The translations under genes and the position numbers were made by a program. From NCBI RefSeq assembly GCF_904063055.1, contig NZ_CAJFCN010000014.1, positions 62,001-126,000 of the forward strand: a stretch of 64,000 nt of DNA. The letters run 5' to 3'. Below the pieces are notes generated by a model. That model had not been told where the DNA came from. It was given only the letters and a program-made list of their open reading frames with translations, and did not search any database. This document shows, piece by piece, positions 54,013-63,553 of this stretch (positions are counted from its first letter, which is position 1; each line of letters begins with the position of its first letter). The DNA comes from Pseudomonas paracarnis. Lineage in GTDB: Bacteria > Pseudomonadota > Gammaproteobacteria > Pseudomonadales > Pseudomonadaceae.

Positions 54013-55044
54013 TCAACGCTCAATCGACCGACTCCACCGCGCATTCCACTGCGGCCGTGCCTGGTTGACCTGGTCCCAATCAATCGAAATGGCGGTTTGC
54101 AGATAACTCTGCATGGCCTCCACCCGCGCGCGGGTTTTGTCGGTGGTGGGGGTGGTCGGGTTCGACGGGATCTGGTCACCTTCTTCCAACGCCGGCGCCT
54201 GGGCCTCGGCAGTCAGCAAGAACGCTGCGAGCTTCTGCGCCAGTTCCGGCTGGTCATTGCGGGCGATCACGCATTCGGCCACGTTGAGCACCACCGCACC
54301 TTCTTTGGGCTGCGCGTACTCCATCGGTATGCCGAGCAGCTTTTGCGTGGCGACCTGGGTCGGGGTCAGGGGGAAGATCGCGGCTTCGTCGGTCTGCACC
54401 ATCTCGGAGATCTTTGCGGAGCTGGCGATGTATTCCAGCACGTTGGGGCCCACGGTCGTAGACCAGGCCTTGAAACCCGGTTCCACATTGCTTTCATCGC
54501 CACCCTGGATGCGGTTGAACATCAGGAAACCATGCAGGCCGAAGGTGGAGGAGGCCAGGGATTGGAACACCACTTTGTCCTTGAAGCGCGGGTCGGCCAG
54601 GTCCATCCATGAGGTGGGCGCGGCCCAGCCTTTGTCTTTGAACATCTTGGCGTTGTAGCCAAGGCCGGTGACGCCCAGGGTCACGGCCACGGCTTCGTCC
54701 TTGATTCGGGCCTTGGCCGGGATCTGTTCCAGTGGCGGGCTCGGCGCGAGCTTGTCGCACAGGCCCATGGAGATGGCGCGGTACATGATGCCGTCGTCGA
54801 GGAACATCACATGCATCTGCGGGTTGGCCTGGTTGGCCTGGACCTTGGCAAGAATGTCCGATGAGGTGCCGGGTACGATCACGACCTTGGCGTTATTGGC
54901 CTTTTCGAAGGCGGGCAGCACCTTGTCGGCGTACACCCGTTCCATGGTGCCGCCGTTCATGCCCAGGTACAGCGTGGGGGCGGCATGGGCCGTGCTGGTG
55001 AGCAAGGCGAGGGACAAGCAGGACAACGCGAGACGTGATTGCAT
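54013..55044 (-). CDS. Polyamine/opine-type ABC transporter substrate-binding protein
   Basis: 343 residues from ATG at 55044 (AGAGGA upstream). Signal peptide MQSRLALSCLSLALLTSTAH ends before APTLYLGMNGG. PotD-type periplasmic protein with VTLGVTGLGYNAKMFKDKGW and FPLTPTQVATQKLLG. Last gene of the operon of permeases, ATPase and oxidase subunits. The ligand is inferred from the oxidase it travels with (amine, opine or imino acid). Confidence 0.88.
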   Translation of the reverse strand: MQSRLALSCLSLALLTSTAHAAPTLYLGMNGGTMERVYADKVLPAFEKANNAKVVIVPGTSSDILAKVQANQANPQMHVMFLDDGIMYRAISMGLCDKLAPSPPLEQIPAKARIKDEAVAVTLGVTGLGYNAKMFKDKGWAAPTSWMDLADPRFKDKVVFQSLASSTFGLHGFLMFNRIQGGDESNVEPGFKAWSTTVGPNVLEYIASSAKISEMVQTDEAAIFPLTPTQVATQKLLGIPMEYAQPKEGAVVLNVAECVIARNDQPELAQKLAAFLLTAEAQAPALEEGDQIPSNPTTPTTDKTRARVEAMQSYLQTAISIDWDQVNQARPQWNARWSRSIER

Positions 55045-55057
55045 GGGGTTTTTCCTC

Positions 55058-56155
55058 TCAGGCTTGGAAACGACGGATGGAAAACGCTTCGATGGGTTGG
55101 CGGCAGGCGCCGTCGCAGACGATCTCTGCCAGGGCTTCACCGACCGCGGGGCCGAGCTGGAACCCGGCGCCGGCAAAGCCGAAGCCGTGGAGCAGGCCGG
55201 GTTGGGTACTGCTGGGGCCGATCACCGGTTCGTTGTCCGGCAGGTAACCTTCGGTGCCGCTCCAGGTGCGAATGGCCTGGGCTCCCTGGAGAAACGGGTA
55301 GAGTTCGCCGGCATTGCGCAGGATCTCCAGCACCGCCGCCTGGCCCGGCCGGGCTTGCTGTGGGCCGAGGGCAAAGCCGCGCCCGCCGCCGAGGATGCAA
55401 TTGCCACGGGCGACTTGCCGGGCATAGATGCCGCCGCCCTCGACGCCGGTGCTGACGGTCATCACTCCCCGCAGCGGCTCGGTGACCAGCATTGCCGGGT
55501 GCGCCGAGATAATCGGCACCGGCTCGCCCAATTGCGCGGCGACCTTGCCAGCCCAGGCGCCGGCGCAGTTGAGCAGCCAGGGCGCTTGCAAGTGCAGGCC
55601 GTTGGCGCAGTGCACCTGGAACAGTCGGCTGTCGTGCGCGATGCGGATCACCTCGGCTTGCTCGTACACCGCAGCGCCATGGTGTTGGGCGGCACGGGCA
55701 AAGGCTGGGGACACCAGCCGCGGGTTGGCATGCCCATCATCCGGGCACAACGAGGCGCCCACTGCCACGTCGCCCACCCAGGGAAAACGCTTGCGCAACT
55801 CGCTGCGGTCCAACAGCTGCAAGCCCAGGCCAAAGCCACGGGTCTGATCGGCGTAGGCTTGCAGTGCGGCAAAATCCCCGGGGCTGCGCGCCAGCTTCAA
55901 ATGCCCGCAGCGCACGTATTCACCCTCAATACCAATCAACCCAGGCAGGTCGGCCCACAGTTGGTGAGCGCGCTGGGACAGCGGTAACTGATGCAAGGGC
56001 CGCCCCTGGCGCCGCACGCCGCCGTAATTGACGCCGCTTGAGTGCGAGCCACAAAAATCCCGTTCTACCAGTGCCACCCGCTGGCCTTTTTGCGCGAGCA
56101 CCAAGGCCGCCGAAGCCCCGACGATGCCACCCCCCAAGACGATGACGTCGATCAT
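55058..56155 (-). CDS. FAD-dependent amino acid/opine oxidase subunit (HcnC/OoxB-like)
   Basis: 365 residues from ATG at 56155, overlapping the previous gene's stop (ATGA). DAO-type flavoprotein: IDVIVLGGGIVGASAALVLAQKG, GVNYGGVRRQGRP, and a C-terminal GTEGYLPDNEPVIGPSSTQPG then GFGFAGAGFQLGPAVGEALA. This is the catalytic subunit of HcnABC/OoxABC/LhpBEF-type oxidases that oxidise glycine, opines or D-hydroxyproline and feed electrons on. Which substrate applies here is open. Confidence 0.87.
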   Translation of the reverse strand: MIDVIVLGGGIVGASAALVLAQKGQRVALVERDFCGSHSSGVNYGGVRRQGRPLHQLPLSQRAHQLWADLPGLIGIEGEYVRCGHLKLARSPGDFAALQAYADQTRGFGLGLQLLDRSELRKRFPWVGDVAVGASLCPDDGHANPRLVSPAFARAAQHHGAAVYEQAEVIRIAHDSRLFQVHCANGLHLQAPWLLNCAGAWAGKVAAQLGEPVPIISAHPAMLVTEPLRGVMTVSTGVEGGGIYARQVARGNCILGGGRGFALGPQQARPGQAAVLEILRNAGELYPFLQGAQAIRTWSGTEGYLPDNEPVIGPSSTQPGLLHGFGFAGAGFQLGPAVGEALAEIVCDGACRQPIEAFSIRRFQA

Positions 56156-57495
56156 GGCTGCACCTGCACGCCAAACGGCAGCGGCTTGATCGGCGCCTGG
56201 CCACGCAGACGCCCGATCTGTGGGAGGTCGCGGCCGCTGCGCTCTGCTACGATTTCCGCCGCCGCCAACCCGCACATCCGCCCTTGGCAGCGGCCCATGC
56301 CGACGCGGCAATGGGCTTTGACCCGGTTGATTTCCCAGTGGCCTTCATCCACCACGGCGCGCACCTCGCCGACGCTGACCTCTTCGCAGCGGCACAGGAC
56401 CAGTTCGTCCGGCGCCTGCGCGGCCCAGTGCTCGGGGAAGGGGAACGCGGTTTCCAGGCCCTGGCGAAAGCGCTGGATACGCGCCAACTGCCGCTCCAGT
56501 GTGGCCCGGCGGTGCGGGTCGACCGCGACGCCGGTATCTTCCAGCAGCGCCAGCGCGGCACATTCGCCGGCCATTTGCGCGGCATCGGCGCCCATGATCC
56601 CGGCGCCGTCGCCCGCCAGGTACACCCCTTCGACACTGCTGCGCCCGGCGCTGTCACGTTGCGGCAGCCAGGCGCGATTGAGCGGGTTCCAGGCAAACTC
56701 ACAGCCGAGCAGATCGGCCAATTGCGTTTCGCTGCGCAGGGCGTGGGCGAAGGCCACCGCATCGCATGGCAGGGTCTGTTCGCCGAAGCGAATGCCACGC
56801 ACCCGTTGGTCGCCGTCGATCTGCTTGAGCATTGCGCCCTGATGCACGGCAATCCCGTGGGCGGTCAGCCAGGCGCGGTAATACATGCCTTTGGCCAGGG
56901 TCGCCGGTTGCCTGAGCAGCGCTGGCAAGGCCCGGCATTGGGCGCTCAGCGGCGCACTGTCAAGCACCGCCAGCACCTTGGCACCGGCCTTTGCGTATTG
57001 GTACGCGACTAAATAGAGCAGCGGCCCGGAGCCACAAAACACCACGCGTTCGCCAATCGCGCAACCTTGGTACTTCAAGGCGATTTGTGCCGCGCCCAGG
57101 CTGTAGACACCGGGCAATGTCCAGCCCGGCACAGGCAGGATGCGGTCGGTGGCGCCGGTGGCGACTATCACCTGCGCGTATTCGAGGCTGTCGGCGCGCC
57201 CGTTATTGAGCATGTCCAGGCGACCGTCCTCGGCGTTCCACACCAAGGTATCGGGCCGATAGTCGATCAAGGCTGCCAGTTCATCCATGGTGCGGTGCAC
57301 GGCTTGGGCCTTGCGCGCTTCAAACCCGTAGACCTGCCTGGCGGTGCGTTGAAACCCTGAAGGTTGGCGGCGATAAATCTGCCCGCCACCGCGCGGGCTC
57401 TCATCCACCAGGCAAGGTGTGATGCCGTGGTCGAGCAACGTGCGCGCCGCGCTGATCCCCGCCGGGCCTGCACCCACAATCACCACCGGCTTCAT
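56152..57495 (-). CDS. FAD/NAD-dependent oxidoreductase with BFD-type 2Fe-2S domain (HcnB/OoxA-like)
   Basis: 447 residues, start overlapping the preceding 2Fe-2S gene (ATGA). Two nucleotide folds: VVIVGAGPAGISAARTLLDHG and GERVVFCGSGPLLYLVAYQYAKAG. A C-terminal bacterioferredoxin-like domain with cysteines in LVLCRCEEVS, KAHCRVGMGRCQGRMCG gives a CxC(x30)C(x7)... cluster for a 2Fe-2S centre. Matches the electron-transfer alpha subunit of heteromeric opine/D-hydroxyproline dehydrogenases. Confidence 0.88.
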   Translation of the reverse strand: MKPVVIVGAGPAGISAARTLLDHGITPCLVDESPRGGGQIYRRQPSGFQRTARQVYGFEARKAQAVHRTMDELAALIDYRPDTLVWNAEDGRLDMLNNGRADSLEYAQVIVATGATDRILPVPGWTLPGVYSLGAAQIALKYQGCAIGERVVFCGSGPLLYLVAYQYAKAGAKVLAVLDSAPLSAQCRALPALLRQPATLAKGMYYRAWLTAHGIAVHQGAMLKQIDGDQRVRGIRFGEQTLPCDAVAFAHALRSETQLADLLGCEFAWNPLNRAWLPQRDSAGRSSVEGVYLAGDGAGIMGADAAQMAGECAALALLEDTGVAVDPHRRATLERQLARIQRFRQGLETAFPFPEHWAAQAPDELVLCRCEEVSVGEVRAVVDEGHWEINRVKAHCRVGMGRCQGRMCGLAAAEIVAERSGRDLPQIGRLRGQAPIKPLPFGVQVQP

Positions 57496-57782
57496 GGCTG
57501 GCGCCCCGGGTCACGGCTGATCGCCTGGCCGTCTTCAAGCTGGGTCGAACAGGCGCGCACCCGCCGCCCATCGGCCAGCCGCACCCAACAATCCTGGCAC
57601 GCGCCCATCAGGCAAAACCCGGCGCGGCGCTCGGCACTGAAATCGCTGCCGCGCAGGTGCTCGGCACAGGTCAGCATGGCGGTCAGCAGGGTGTCGCCGA
57701 GCAACCCCGTGGCGGGTTGGCCGTCGAGGGTAAAGGCCAGGGCAGGGCGTTGGGTTTCGCTCAGTCGCTTGAACAAGGCCAT
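57492..57782 (-). CDS. 2Fe-2S ferredoxin-like subunit (HcnA/OoxC-like)
   Basis: 96 residues, with AGFCLMGACQDCWVRL and later ACSTQLEDGQ, four cysteines as in plant-type 2Fe-2S domains of HcnA. Overlaps the downstream oxidase subunit by four bases and the upstream permease stop by one. It is the third subunit of the oxidase and delivers electrons from the flavin subunits. Confidence 0.88.
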   Translation of the reverse strand: MALFKRLSETQRPALAFTLDGQPATGLLGDTLLTAMLTCAEHLRGSDFSAERRAGFCLMGACQDCWVRLADGRRVRACSTQLEDGQAISRDPGRQP

Positions 57783-58576
57783 CAGTGTTTCCCCACCAGT
57801 ACGCGGTCCAGGCCGTAGACCCGGTCGAGCACAATCATGGTCGCTGCCGTCAGTGCGATGACCAGCGCCGAAACGGCCGCCATCATCGGGTCGATGGACT
57901 CGGTGGCGTACACGTACATGCGCACCGGCAGGGTTTGCGTGGCCGGCGAGCTGACGAAAATAGACAGGGTCACTTCATCGAAACTGTTGATGAACGCCAG
58001 CAACCACCCACCGGCCACGCCAGGCAAAATCATTGGCAGGGTGATCTGCCGGAACAGCGTAAAGCGCCCGGCGCCGAGGGATTCGGCGGCCTGCTCGGCA
58101 CTGCGATCAATGCCGATGGCCGCCGCCAATACCAGGCGCAGCACGTAGGGGGTGATGATCACCACGTGCGCGAGCATCAGCCAGGTAAAGCTGCCGTTTA
58201 CGCCCATCAGCGCAAACAGGCGCAGCATGGCCACCCCCAGCACCAGGTGCGGAATGATGATGGGCGACAGGAACAGCGCGCTGAAAAAATTGCGCCCCGG
58301 GAACGCATAGCGACTGATCGCCAGGGCCGCCGGCACCGCAATCAGGGTCGCCAGCGTGGCGGCGGTGAAGGCCAGGATAAGGCTGTTGTAGAACGCCTGG
58401 ATAAAGTCAGCGCGTTCGAACACTGCGCGAAACCAGCGCAGGGAGAAGCCCGACGTGGGCAGGCTCAAGGTGTTCTCTGGCGTGAATGCCACCAGGCACA
58501 CCACCACCAGCGGCGCCATCATGAACAGCACCACCGCTGCATGGAAACCGAGGGCCAACGGACCGTTTCTGGACAT
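57782..58576 (-). CDS. ABC transporter permease (PotC-like)
   Basis: Inner-membrane permease of 264 residues. Starts AVVLFMMAPLVVVCLVAF, EAA loop region AEQAAESLGAGRFTLFRQIT. Typical of spermidine/putrescine-type second permeases. It starts four bases after the first permease's stop and precedes the oxidase genes in the operon. Confidence 0.9.
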   Translation of the reverse strand: MSRNGPLALGFHAAVVLFMMAPLVVVCLVAFTPENTLSLPTSGFSLRWFRAVFERADFIQAFYNSLILAFTAATLATLIAVPAALAISRYAFPGRNFFSALFLSPIIIPHLVLGVAMLRLFALMGVNGSFTWLMLAHVVIITPYVLRLVLAAAIGIDRSAEQAAESLGAGRFTLFRQITLPMILPGVAGGWLLAFINSFDEVTLSIFVSSPATQTLPVRMYVYATESIDPMMAAVSALVIALTAATMIVLDRVYGLDRVLVGKH

Positions 58577-58580
58577 GCGC

Positions 58581-59426
58581 TTAAACCCCCAGGGACTTTT
58601 TGTAGCGGCCTTCGACCATACGGTTCCAGCTCAGCATGATCAGCAGATTGACCAACAGCAGCGCCACCGCGAGGGTCGCGCCCATGGGCCAGTTGAGTTC
58701 CGAGAGGTACTGGTCGTACACCACGGTGGCGACCATCTTCAGGCGTCGCCCGCCCAGCAGACCGGGGATCGCAAAGGAGCTGGCAGCCAAACCGAATACG
58801 ATCAGGGTGCCGGACAGCACACCGGGCATCACTTGGGGCAGCACGATCTTGCGCATCACCGTCGCTTGGCTGGCGCCCAGGGACAACGCCGCCTGTTCGG
58901 CTGACGGATCGAGCTTTTGCAGGGAGGTCCACACCGGGATGATCATGAACGGCAGCATCACGTGCACCAACGCGATGATCACGGCGAAGGGCGTATACAG
59001 CAGCTTCATCGGACTGCCGCCGAGAGCCTGGATCATTTGGTTAATCAGCCCGTCGGCACCCAGCAGCAGGCTCCAGCCAAACGCGCGTACCACCACCGAA
59101 ATCAGCAGCGGTGTGAGGATCACTATCAGGAAAATCGAGCGCCACGGCGTGCCCATGCGGCTGAGGATGTAAGCCTCCGGCACGCCGATCACCACGCACA
59201 GTAGCGTCACCAGGGCACTGATCCAGAACGTGCGCCAGAAAATCTCGTAGAAGTAGGCGTCGCTCAACAGCGCCCAGTAATGGGCCAAGGTCCACTCATC
59301 GACCTTCACGCCCACTTGGTAGTCGAACACATTGAACGACAGCACCAGGGTCAAGCCCAGTGGCACGATCAGCAGCCCGGCAAACAGCACCAGCGCTGGC
59401 AGCGAGAGCAGGTAACCGCGACTCAT
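58581..59426 (-). CDS. ABC transporter permease (PotB-like)
   Basis: 281 residues, six helices from YLLSLPALVLFAGLLIVPLG. EAA-like loop SAEQAALSLGASQATVMRKI. Overlaps the ATPase gene by four bases (ATGA). Forms the channel with the PotC-like permease. Confidence 0.9.
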   Translation of the reverse strand: MSRGYLLSLPALVLFAGLLIVPLGLTLVLSFNVFDYQVGVKVDEWTLAHYWALLSDAYFYEIFWRTFWISALVTLLCVVIGVPEAYILSRMGTPWRSIFLIVILTPLLISVVVRAFGWSLLLGADGLINQMIQALGGSPMKLLYTPFAVIIALVHVMLPFMIIPVWTSLQKLDPSAEQAALSLGASQATVMRKIVLPQVMPGVLSGTLIVFGLAASSFAIPGLLGGRRLKMVATVVYDQYLSELNWPMGATLAVALLLVNLLIMLSWNRMVEGRYKKSLGV

Positions 59427-60451
59427 GGATGCACCTCATCGGCGGCCAGTACCCGCAGCAAATCGGCCTGCCATTGCAGGCCCACTGCCGCGCCGCCAGC
59501 CAAAGGTGCGCTGCCGTCGTTACTGCGCACCACAGTGATTTCGCCCAGGGCGGTGTGTACGCGGTACAGCCATTGGCTGCCGAAAAAGTAGCGGTCTAGC
59601 ACTTTGCCTTGTATGCGCCCGGTGCCCGGCTCCACCAGTTGGATTTTTTCCGGGCGCAGGCTCAGGGTCAGTTCGCCTGCGGTGCCGTCGTGACGCACTT
59701 GGGGTGCGCCGAGCGCATCGTAGTCGCCGGCCAGCAGGTTGGCCTTGCCGACGAAGTCCGAGATAAACCGCGTGCGCGGGTGCTCATAGAGCTTGTACGG
59801 CGCGTCGATCTGGGTCACACGCCCGGCCTGCATCACCACCACACGGTCGCTGATGGACAGGGCTTCGGCCTGGTCATGGGTGACCATCAGGGTGGTGATG
59901 CCCACCGCGCACTGGATACGACGGATTTCAAATTGCATCTCTTCGCGCAGGTTGGCGTCGAGGTTGGACAGCGGCTCATCGAGCAACAACACCGGCGGTT
60001 CGATCACTAGCGCACGGGCCAGGGCCACGCGCTGGCGCTGGCCGCCGGACAGCTCACGAGGGTAGCGCTGCGCATGCTGGGCCAGGCGCACCAGCTCCAG
60101 CACGGTATTGACGCGGGTGGCGATGTCGGCCGCAGGCACCTTGCGCATCTTCAGGCCGAAGGCGACGTTGTCGCGCACGCTCATATGCGGGAACAGCGCG
60201 TAGCTCTGGAACACCACGCCCAGGCCACGGCTGGCGGGTTTCGCGTGGGTAATGTCGCGACCGTCGAGCAGGATCTGGCCTCCGCTGACGTCGACGAAAC
60301 CGGCGATCATTTGCAGGGTGGTGGTCTTGCCACAGCCTGAAGGGCCGAGCAGGGAAACGAACTCGCCTTGTTCCACCGCCAGGTCAGTGGCGACCACCGC
60401 ATCGACGGCGCCGTAGCGTTTGCTCAAGGCCTTGAGTTGGAGAAATGCCAT
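59423..60451 (-). CDS. ABC transporter ATP-binding protein (PotA-like)
   Basis: 342 residues. Walker A GPSGCGKTT, Q-loop VVFQSYALFPHM, signature LSGGQRQRVALARAL, Walker B LLLDEPLSNLD, switch His in VTHDQAEAL. C-terminal TOBE domain. All motifs intact, in contrast to the divided pair at 22-24 kb. First gene of the seven-gene operon; its promoter must lie in the 242 bases before the divergent IclR gene. Confidence 0.93.
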   Translation of the reverse strand: MAFLQLKALSKRYGAVDAVVATDLAVEQGEFVSLLGPSGCGKTTTLQMIAGFVDVSGGQILLDGRDITHAKPASRGLGVVFQSYALFPHMSVRDNVAFGLKMRKVPAADIATRVNTVLELVRLAQHAQRYPRELSGGQRQRVALARALVIEPPVLLLDEPLSNLDANLREEMQFEIRRIQCAVGITTLMVTHDQAEALSISDRVVVMQAGRVTQIDAPYKLYEHPRTRFISDFVGKANLLAGDYDALGAPQVRHDGTAGELTLSLRPEKIQLVEPGTGRIQGKVLDRYFFGSQWLYRVHTALGEITVVRSNDGSAPLAGGAAVGLQWQADLLRVLAADEVHP

Positions 60452-60693
60452 GTTTGCGTTCCACCTTTATTCAGTCGCGTCTAAACGCGCTTTCTTGTTT
60501 TGGGCAGATGCGAAAAGTGCGGTGCCGGTGCGTTGGCGCTCGATCTCAAGTCGGCTGCCGGTTGTTGTTCAATTCGCCCCTGTGGACGCAGATTAGGACG
60601 AAGACTAGGATGGGTGGAAGGTAGAATTTCACTCAACGGACTACTATTTTGCGATTTATTCATTGAGCAGAATTACTAACGAGATTAGGTGTT

Positions 60694-61524
60694 ATGGATT
60701 CCACTGAGCGAATTGATGGCGGCAAAGAAGTCGGTGCGGGCAGCGTCTCCCGGTTGTTTGCTGTGCTGCGAGCCCTGGGGGAGGTACCCGAGGGCGGCGA
60801 GCGGGTCACCCAGCTCGCCCAACAGGTGGGCTTGTCCCAACCCACCACCCATCGTCTGCTGCGCAGCCTGATGGACGAAGGCATGGTTGAGCAGGATGCA
60901 CGCAGCAAACGCTATCGCTTGAGTCTGGAGTTCTTCGCGTTGGCGGCCAACGCGGGCAAGACCGGCAACCTGCGCGACCTTGTGCGCCCCAGCCTGTTGC
61001 GCCTGAGCGCGTCGCTGGGGGACTCGCTGTTCCTGCTGGCGCGCAGCGGCTTCGACGCCATTTGCCTGGACCGCAGCGAGGGTCCGTACCCGATTCGTAC
61101 CTTCACCGGCGATATCGGTGGGCGCGTGGCCTTGGGTGTGGGGCAGGGCAGCCTGGCGATCCTGGCGTTTCTGCCGGAAGAAGAGCGCGAGACGGTGATC
61201 CGCTACAACCTGCCACGGCTCAAGGACTTCCACCTGTACGACGAAGTGCTGCTGCGCTCCGAAGTGGAGAACGTGCGCAAGCTGGGTTATGCAGCACGCA
61301 ACACCGGTGTGCTGGAAGGTATGGCAGGGCTGGCGGTGCCCATCCTCAACCGCGACGGGTACGCGGTCGCGGCGTTGAGCGTGGCGACCATCAGCGACCG
61401 CCTGGGGCCGAGCCGCTTGCCGATGGTGGTGGAGTTGTTGAAGCGCGAGGCGGCGGCCATCGGGCCGCGGCTCAATCCGTTTGACCCGACGTTGCGCAGG
61501 CCGTCGCAGACCTTTGGGGGTTAA
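60694..61524 (+). CDS. IclR-family transcriptional regulator
   Basis: 276 residues. N-terminal winged helix-turn-helix (VTQLAQQVGLSQPTTHRLLR) and C-terminal IclR effector domain with LARSGFDAICLDRSEGPYPI, GVGQGSLAILAFLP and GMAGLAVPILNRDGY. Divergent from the oxidase/ABC operon, with a 242-base gap, so it is the most likely regulator of that operon. Confidence 0.92.
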   Translation: MDSTERIDGGKEVGAGSVSRLFAVLRALGEVPEGGERVTQLAQQVGLSQPTTHRLLRSLMDEGMVEQDARSKRYRLSLEFFALAANAGKTGNLRDLVRPSLLRLSASLGDSLFLLARSGFDAICLDRSEGPYPIRTFTGDIGGRVALGVGQGSLAILAFLPEEERETVIRYNLPRLKDFHLYDEVLLRSEVENVRKLGYAARNTGVLEGMAGLAVPILNRDGYAVAALSVATISDRLGPSRLPMVVELLKREAAAIGPRLNPFDPTLRRPSQTFGG

Positions 61525-61604
61525 CCCGGGCCTTCACAACAGCATATTGGATCCAGTTACGGTATAACCCTGAGACGCTTTCGTGATTCGAGGCCCCATT
61601 TTTC

Positions 61605-62960
61605 ATGCAAAACCCTTTGCAACGTCCGCTGTGGCAAATCTATCTGTTGTTCCTGGCACCGATGGTGCTGTCCAATTTCCTGCAGAGCTTTTCCGGCACC
61701 CTCAACGGCATTTACGTCGGCCAGATGCTGGGCACCCAGGCCTTGGCCGCGGTGTCGGGGATGTTTCCCATCGTGTTTTTCTTTATCGCCCTGGTGATCG
61801 GCCTGGGGGCGGGCGCCTCGGTGTTGATCGGCCAGGCATGGGGCGCCCAGGAGACCGGAATGGTCAAGGTGATTACCGGTGCCACCCTGACCCTGGGCGC
61901 GTTGGTGGGCCTGGTGGCCGCCGTGCTGGGCAGCCTGTTTGCGCGCCCGGCATTGCAGGCGTTGGGCACGCCGGTGGATGTGCTCGACGATGCGGTGGGC
62001 TACGCCCAGATGATGATGTTGATCATGCCGTTGCTGCTGGTGTTTATCCTCTATACCCAACTGCTGCGTGGCGTCAGCGACACGATTTCGCCGTTGCTGG
62101 CATTGATGGTCTCCACCCTGGTGGGCTTGCTGCTCACGCCTGCGCTGATTCGCGGCTGGATCGGCCTGCCACCCATGGGCATCCAGAGTGCGGTGTATGC
62201 CGGGCTGGTGGGTAACGCCTTGGCGATGCTGTTTCTGATCCTGCGCCTGCGCCACAAAAACCACGTGATGGCGCCAGACCGCGAGCTGCTTGCCGCCTTG
62301 CGCCTGGACCGCGTTATCCTCGGCAAAGTCCTGCGCATCGGCCTGCCGACGGGCTTGCAGATGGTGGTGCTATCGCTGTCGGAGTTGGTCATCCTGGCTT
62401 TGGTCAACGGCCACGGTTCCCAGGCCACGGCGGCCTATGGCGCGGTGACGCAGATCGTCAACTATGTGCAGTTCCCGGCGCTGTCGATCGCCATTACCGC
62501 CTCGATCCTCGGCGCCCAGGCGATTGGCGCCGGGCGCCTGGAGCGCATCGGGCCGATCCTGCGCACGGGGCTTGTAATCAACCTGTGCCTCACCGGTGGC
62601 TTGATCGTGCTCGGCTATGGGCTATCCCACTGGTTGCTGGGCCTGTTCATCACCGACGACAGCGCACGGGTACGGGCCGAACACCTGCTGCACATCATGC
62701 TCTGGAGCATTCTGGTATTTGGCTTCCAGGCGGTGATTGGCGGCATCATGCGCGCCAGCGGGGTGGTGCTGATGCCGGTGGCGATCTCGATCTTCTGCGT
62801 GCTCTGCGTGGAACTGCCAACGGCCTATCTCTTCAACGCCCACTTCGGATTGGAAGGAGTGTGGATGGCATTTCCGGTGACCTACCTGGCGATGCTGGTG
62901 TTGCAGATCGCCTATTACCGCTTGGTGTGGCGGCATAAGCAGATCAAGCGGTTGGTGTGA
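61605..62960 (+). CDS. MATE-family efflux transporter
   Basis: 451 residues and 12 helices. NorM-type motifs: FLQSFSGTLNGIYVGQMLG, GLGAGASVLIGQAWGA and TQIVNYVQFPALSIAITASI. Exports cationic drugs or metabolites with sodium or protons. The last 17 bases overlap the convergent TetR gene. Confidence 0.9.
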   Translation: MQNPLQRPLWQIYLLFLAPMVLSNFLQSFSGTLNGIYVGQMLGTQALAAVSGMFPIVFFFIALVIGLGAGASVLIGQAWGAQETGMVKVITGATLTLGALVGLVAAVLGSLFARPALQALGTPVDVLDDAVGYAQMMMLIMPLLLVFILYTQLLRGVSDTISPLLALMVSTLVGLLLTPALIRGWIGLPPMGIQSAVYAGLVGNALAMLFLILRLRHKNHVMAPDRELLAALRLDRVILGKVLRIGLPTGLQMVVLSLSELVILALVNGHGSQATAAYGAVTQIVNYVQFPALSIAITASILGAQAIGAGRLERIGPILRTGLVINLCLTGGLIVLGYGLSHWLLGLFITDDSARVRAEHLLHIMLWSILVFGFQAVIGGIMRASGVVLMPVAISIFCVLCVELPTAYLFNAHFGLEGVWMAFPVTYLAMLVLQIAYYRLVWRHKQIKRLV

Positions 62961-63531
62961 GGCTCAGGCCGCGCAAAAGCAGCTCCAGGCCTTGCAAGCC
63001 TTCCTCCAGCCGTGTGCCCGGGTGTTCATCCCGGGCAATCCACAATGCGGTATTGACCAGGCTGCCGTTGATCAACTGCGCCAGTGCGTGGCTGGGGGCC
63101 GTAGGCATCAGGCCCGCTTGCATCAGGGTCTCCAGCAATTGGCGCAAGGACTCCACGCAGTGTTGCTGGGAGCCAGTGTCGCCCAGTACCGCCGGGGCAT
63201 CCTGCAATACAATGCGCTGGATTTCCGGGTCCTGGGCCATGCGCAGATAGGCGCGACAGCGCTCGCAAAAACCACTCCAAGGCTCTACGGCCTGCTCCGA
63301 GATGCGTTGCAAGCGCACGTCCATCTCGCTGTCGAGTTGAGCGACCACCGCTGCCAGCAGCCCTTTTTTGTCACCAAAGTGGTGATACAGCGCACCGCGC
63401 GTCAGGCCGGCACGGGCAGTAAAGTCATCCATCGAGGTATTGGCATAGCCTTGGGTGGCGAAGGCCCGGCGTGCGCTCGCTATCAGGCGGGCGCGGGTGT
63501 CTTCGATCATTTCAGCTCGGGCTCGGCTCAT
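62944..63531 (-). CDS. TetR-family transcriptional repressor
   Basis: 195 residues from Met at 63531 (MSRARAEM). N-terminal helix-turn-helix with ARRAFATQGYANTSMDDFTA and AGLTRGALYHHFGDKKGLLA. The C-terminal part, YLRMAQDPEIQRIVLQDAPAVLG, is like AcrR-type repressors of efflux genes. Divergent from the MFS gene, with two palindromic operators between. The MATE gene converges with it and is probably not its target. Confidence 0.92.
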   Translation of the reverse strand: MSRARAEMIEDTRARLIASARRAFATQGYANTSMDDFTARAGLTRGALYHHFGDKKGLLAAVVAQLDSEMDVRLQRISEQAVEPWSGFCERCRAYLRMAQDPEIQRIVLQDAPAVLGDTGSQQHCVESLRQLLETLMQAGLMPTAPSHALAQLINGSLVNTALWIARDEHPGTRLEEGLQGLELLLRGLSLTPTA

Positions 63532-63553
63532 GGGCGTCTCTTGGCTAAGTGAT

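Noticed and set aside
54013..57782. Hydrogen cyanide synthase (hcnABC)
   Set aside because: The three subunits match the wider family, but an amine-type ABC importer and IclR regulator in the same locus do not fit HCN synthase.
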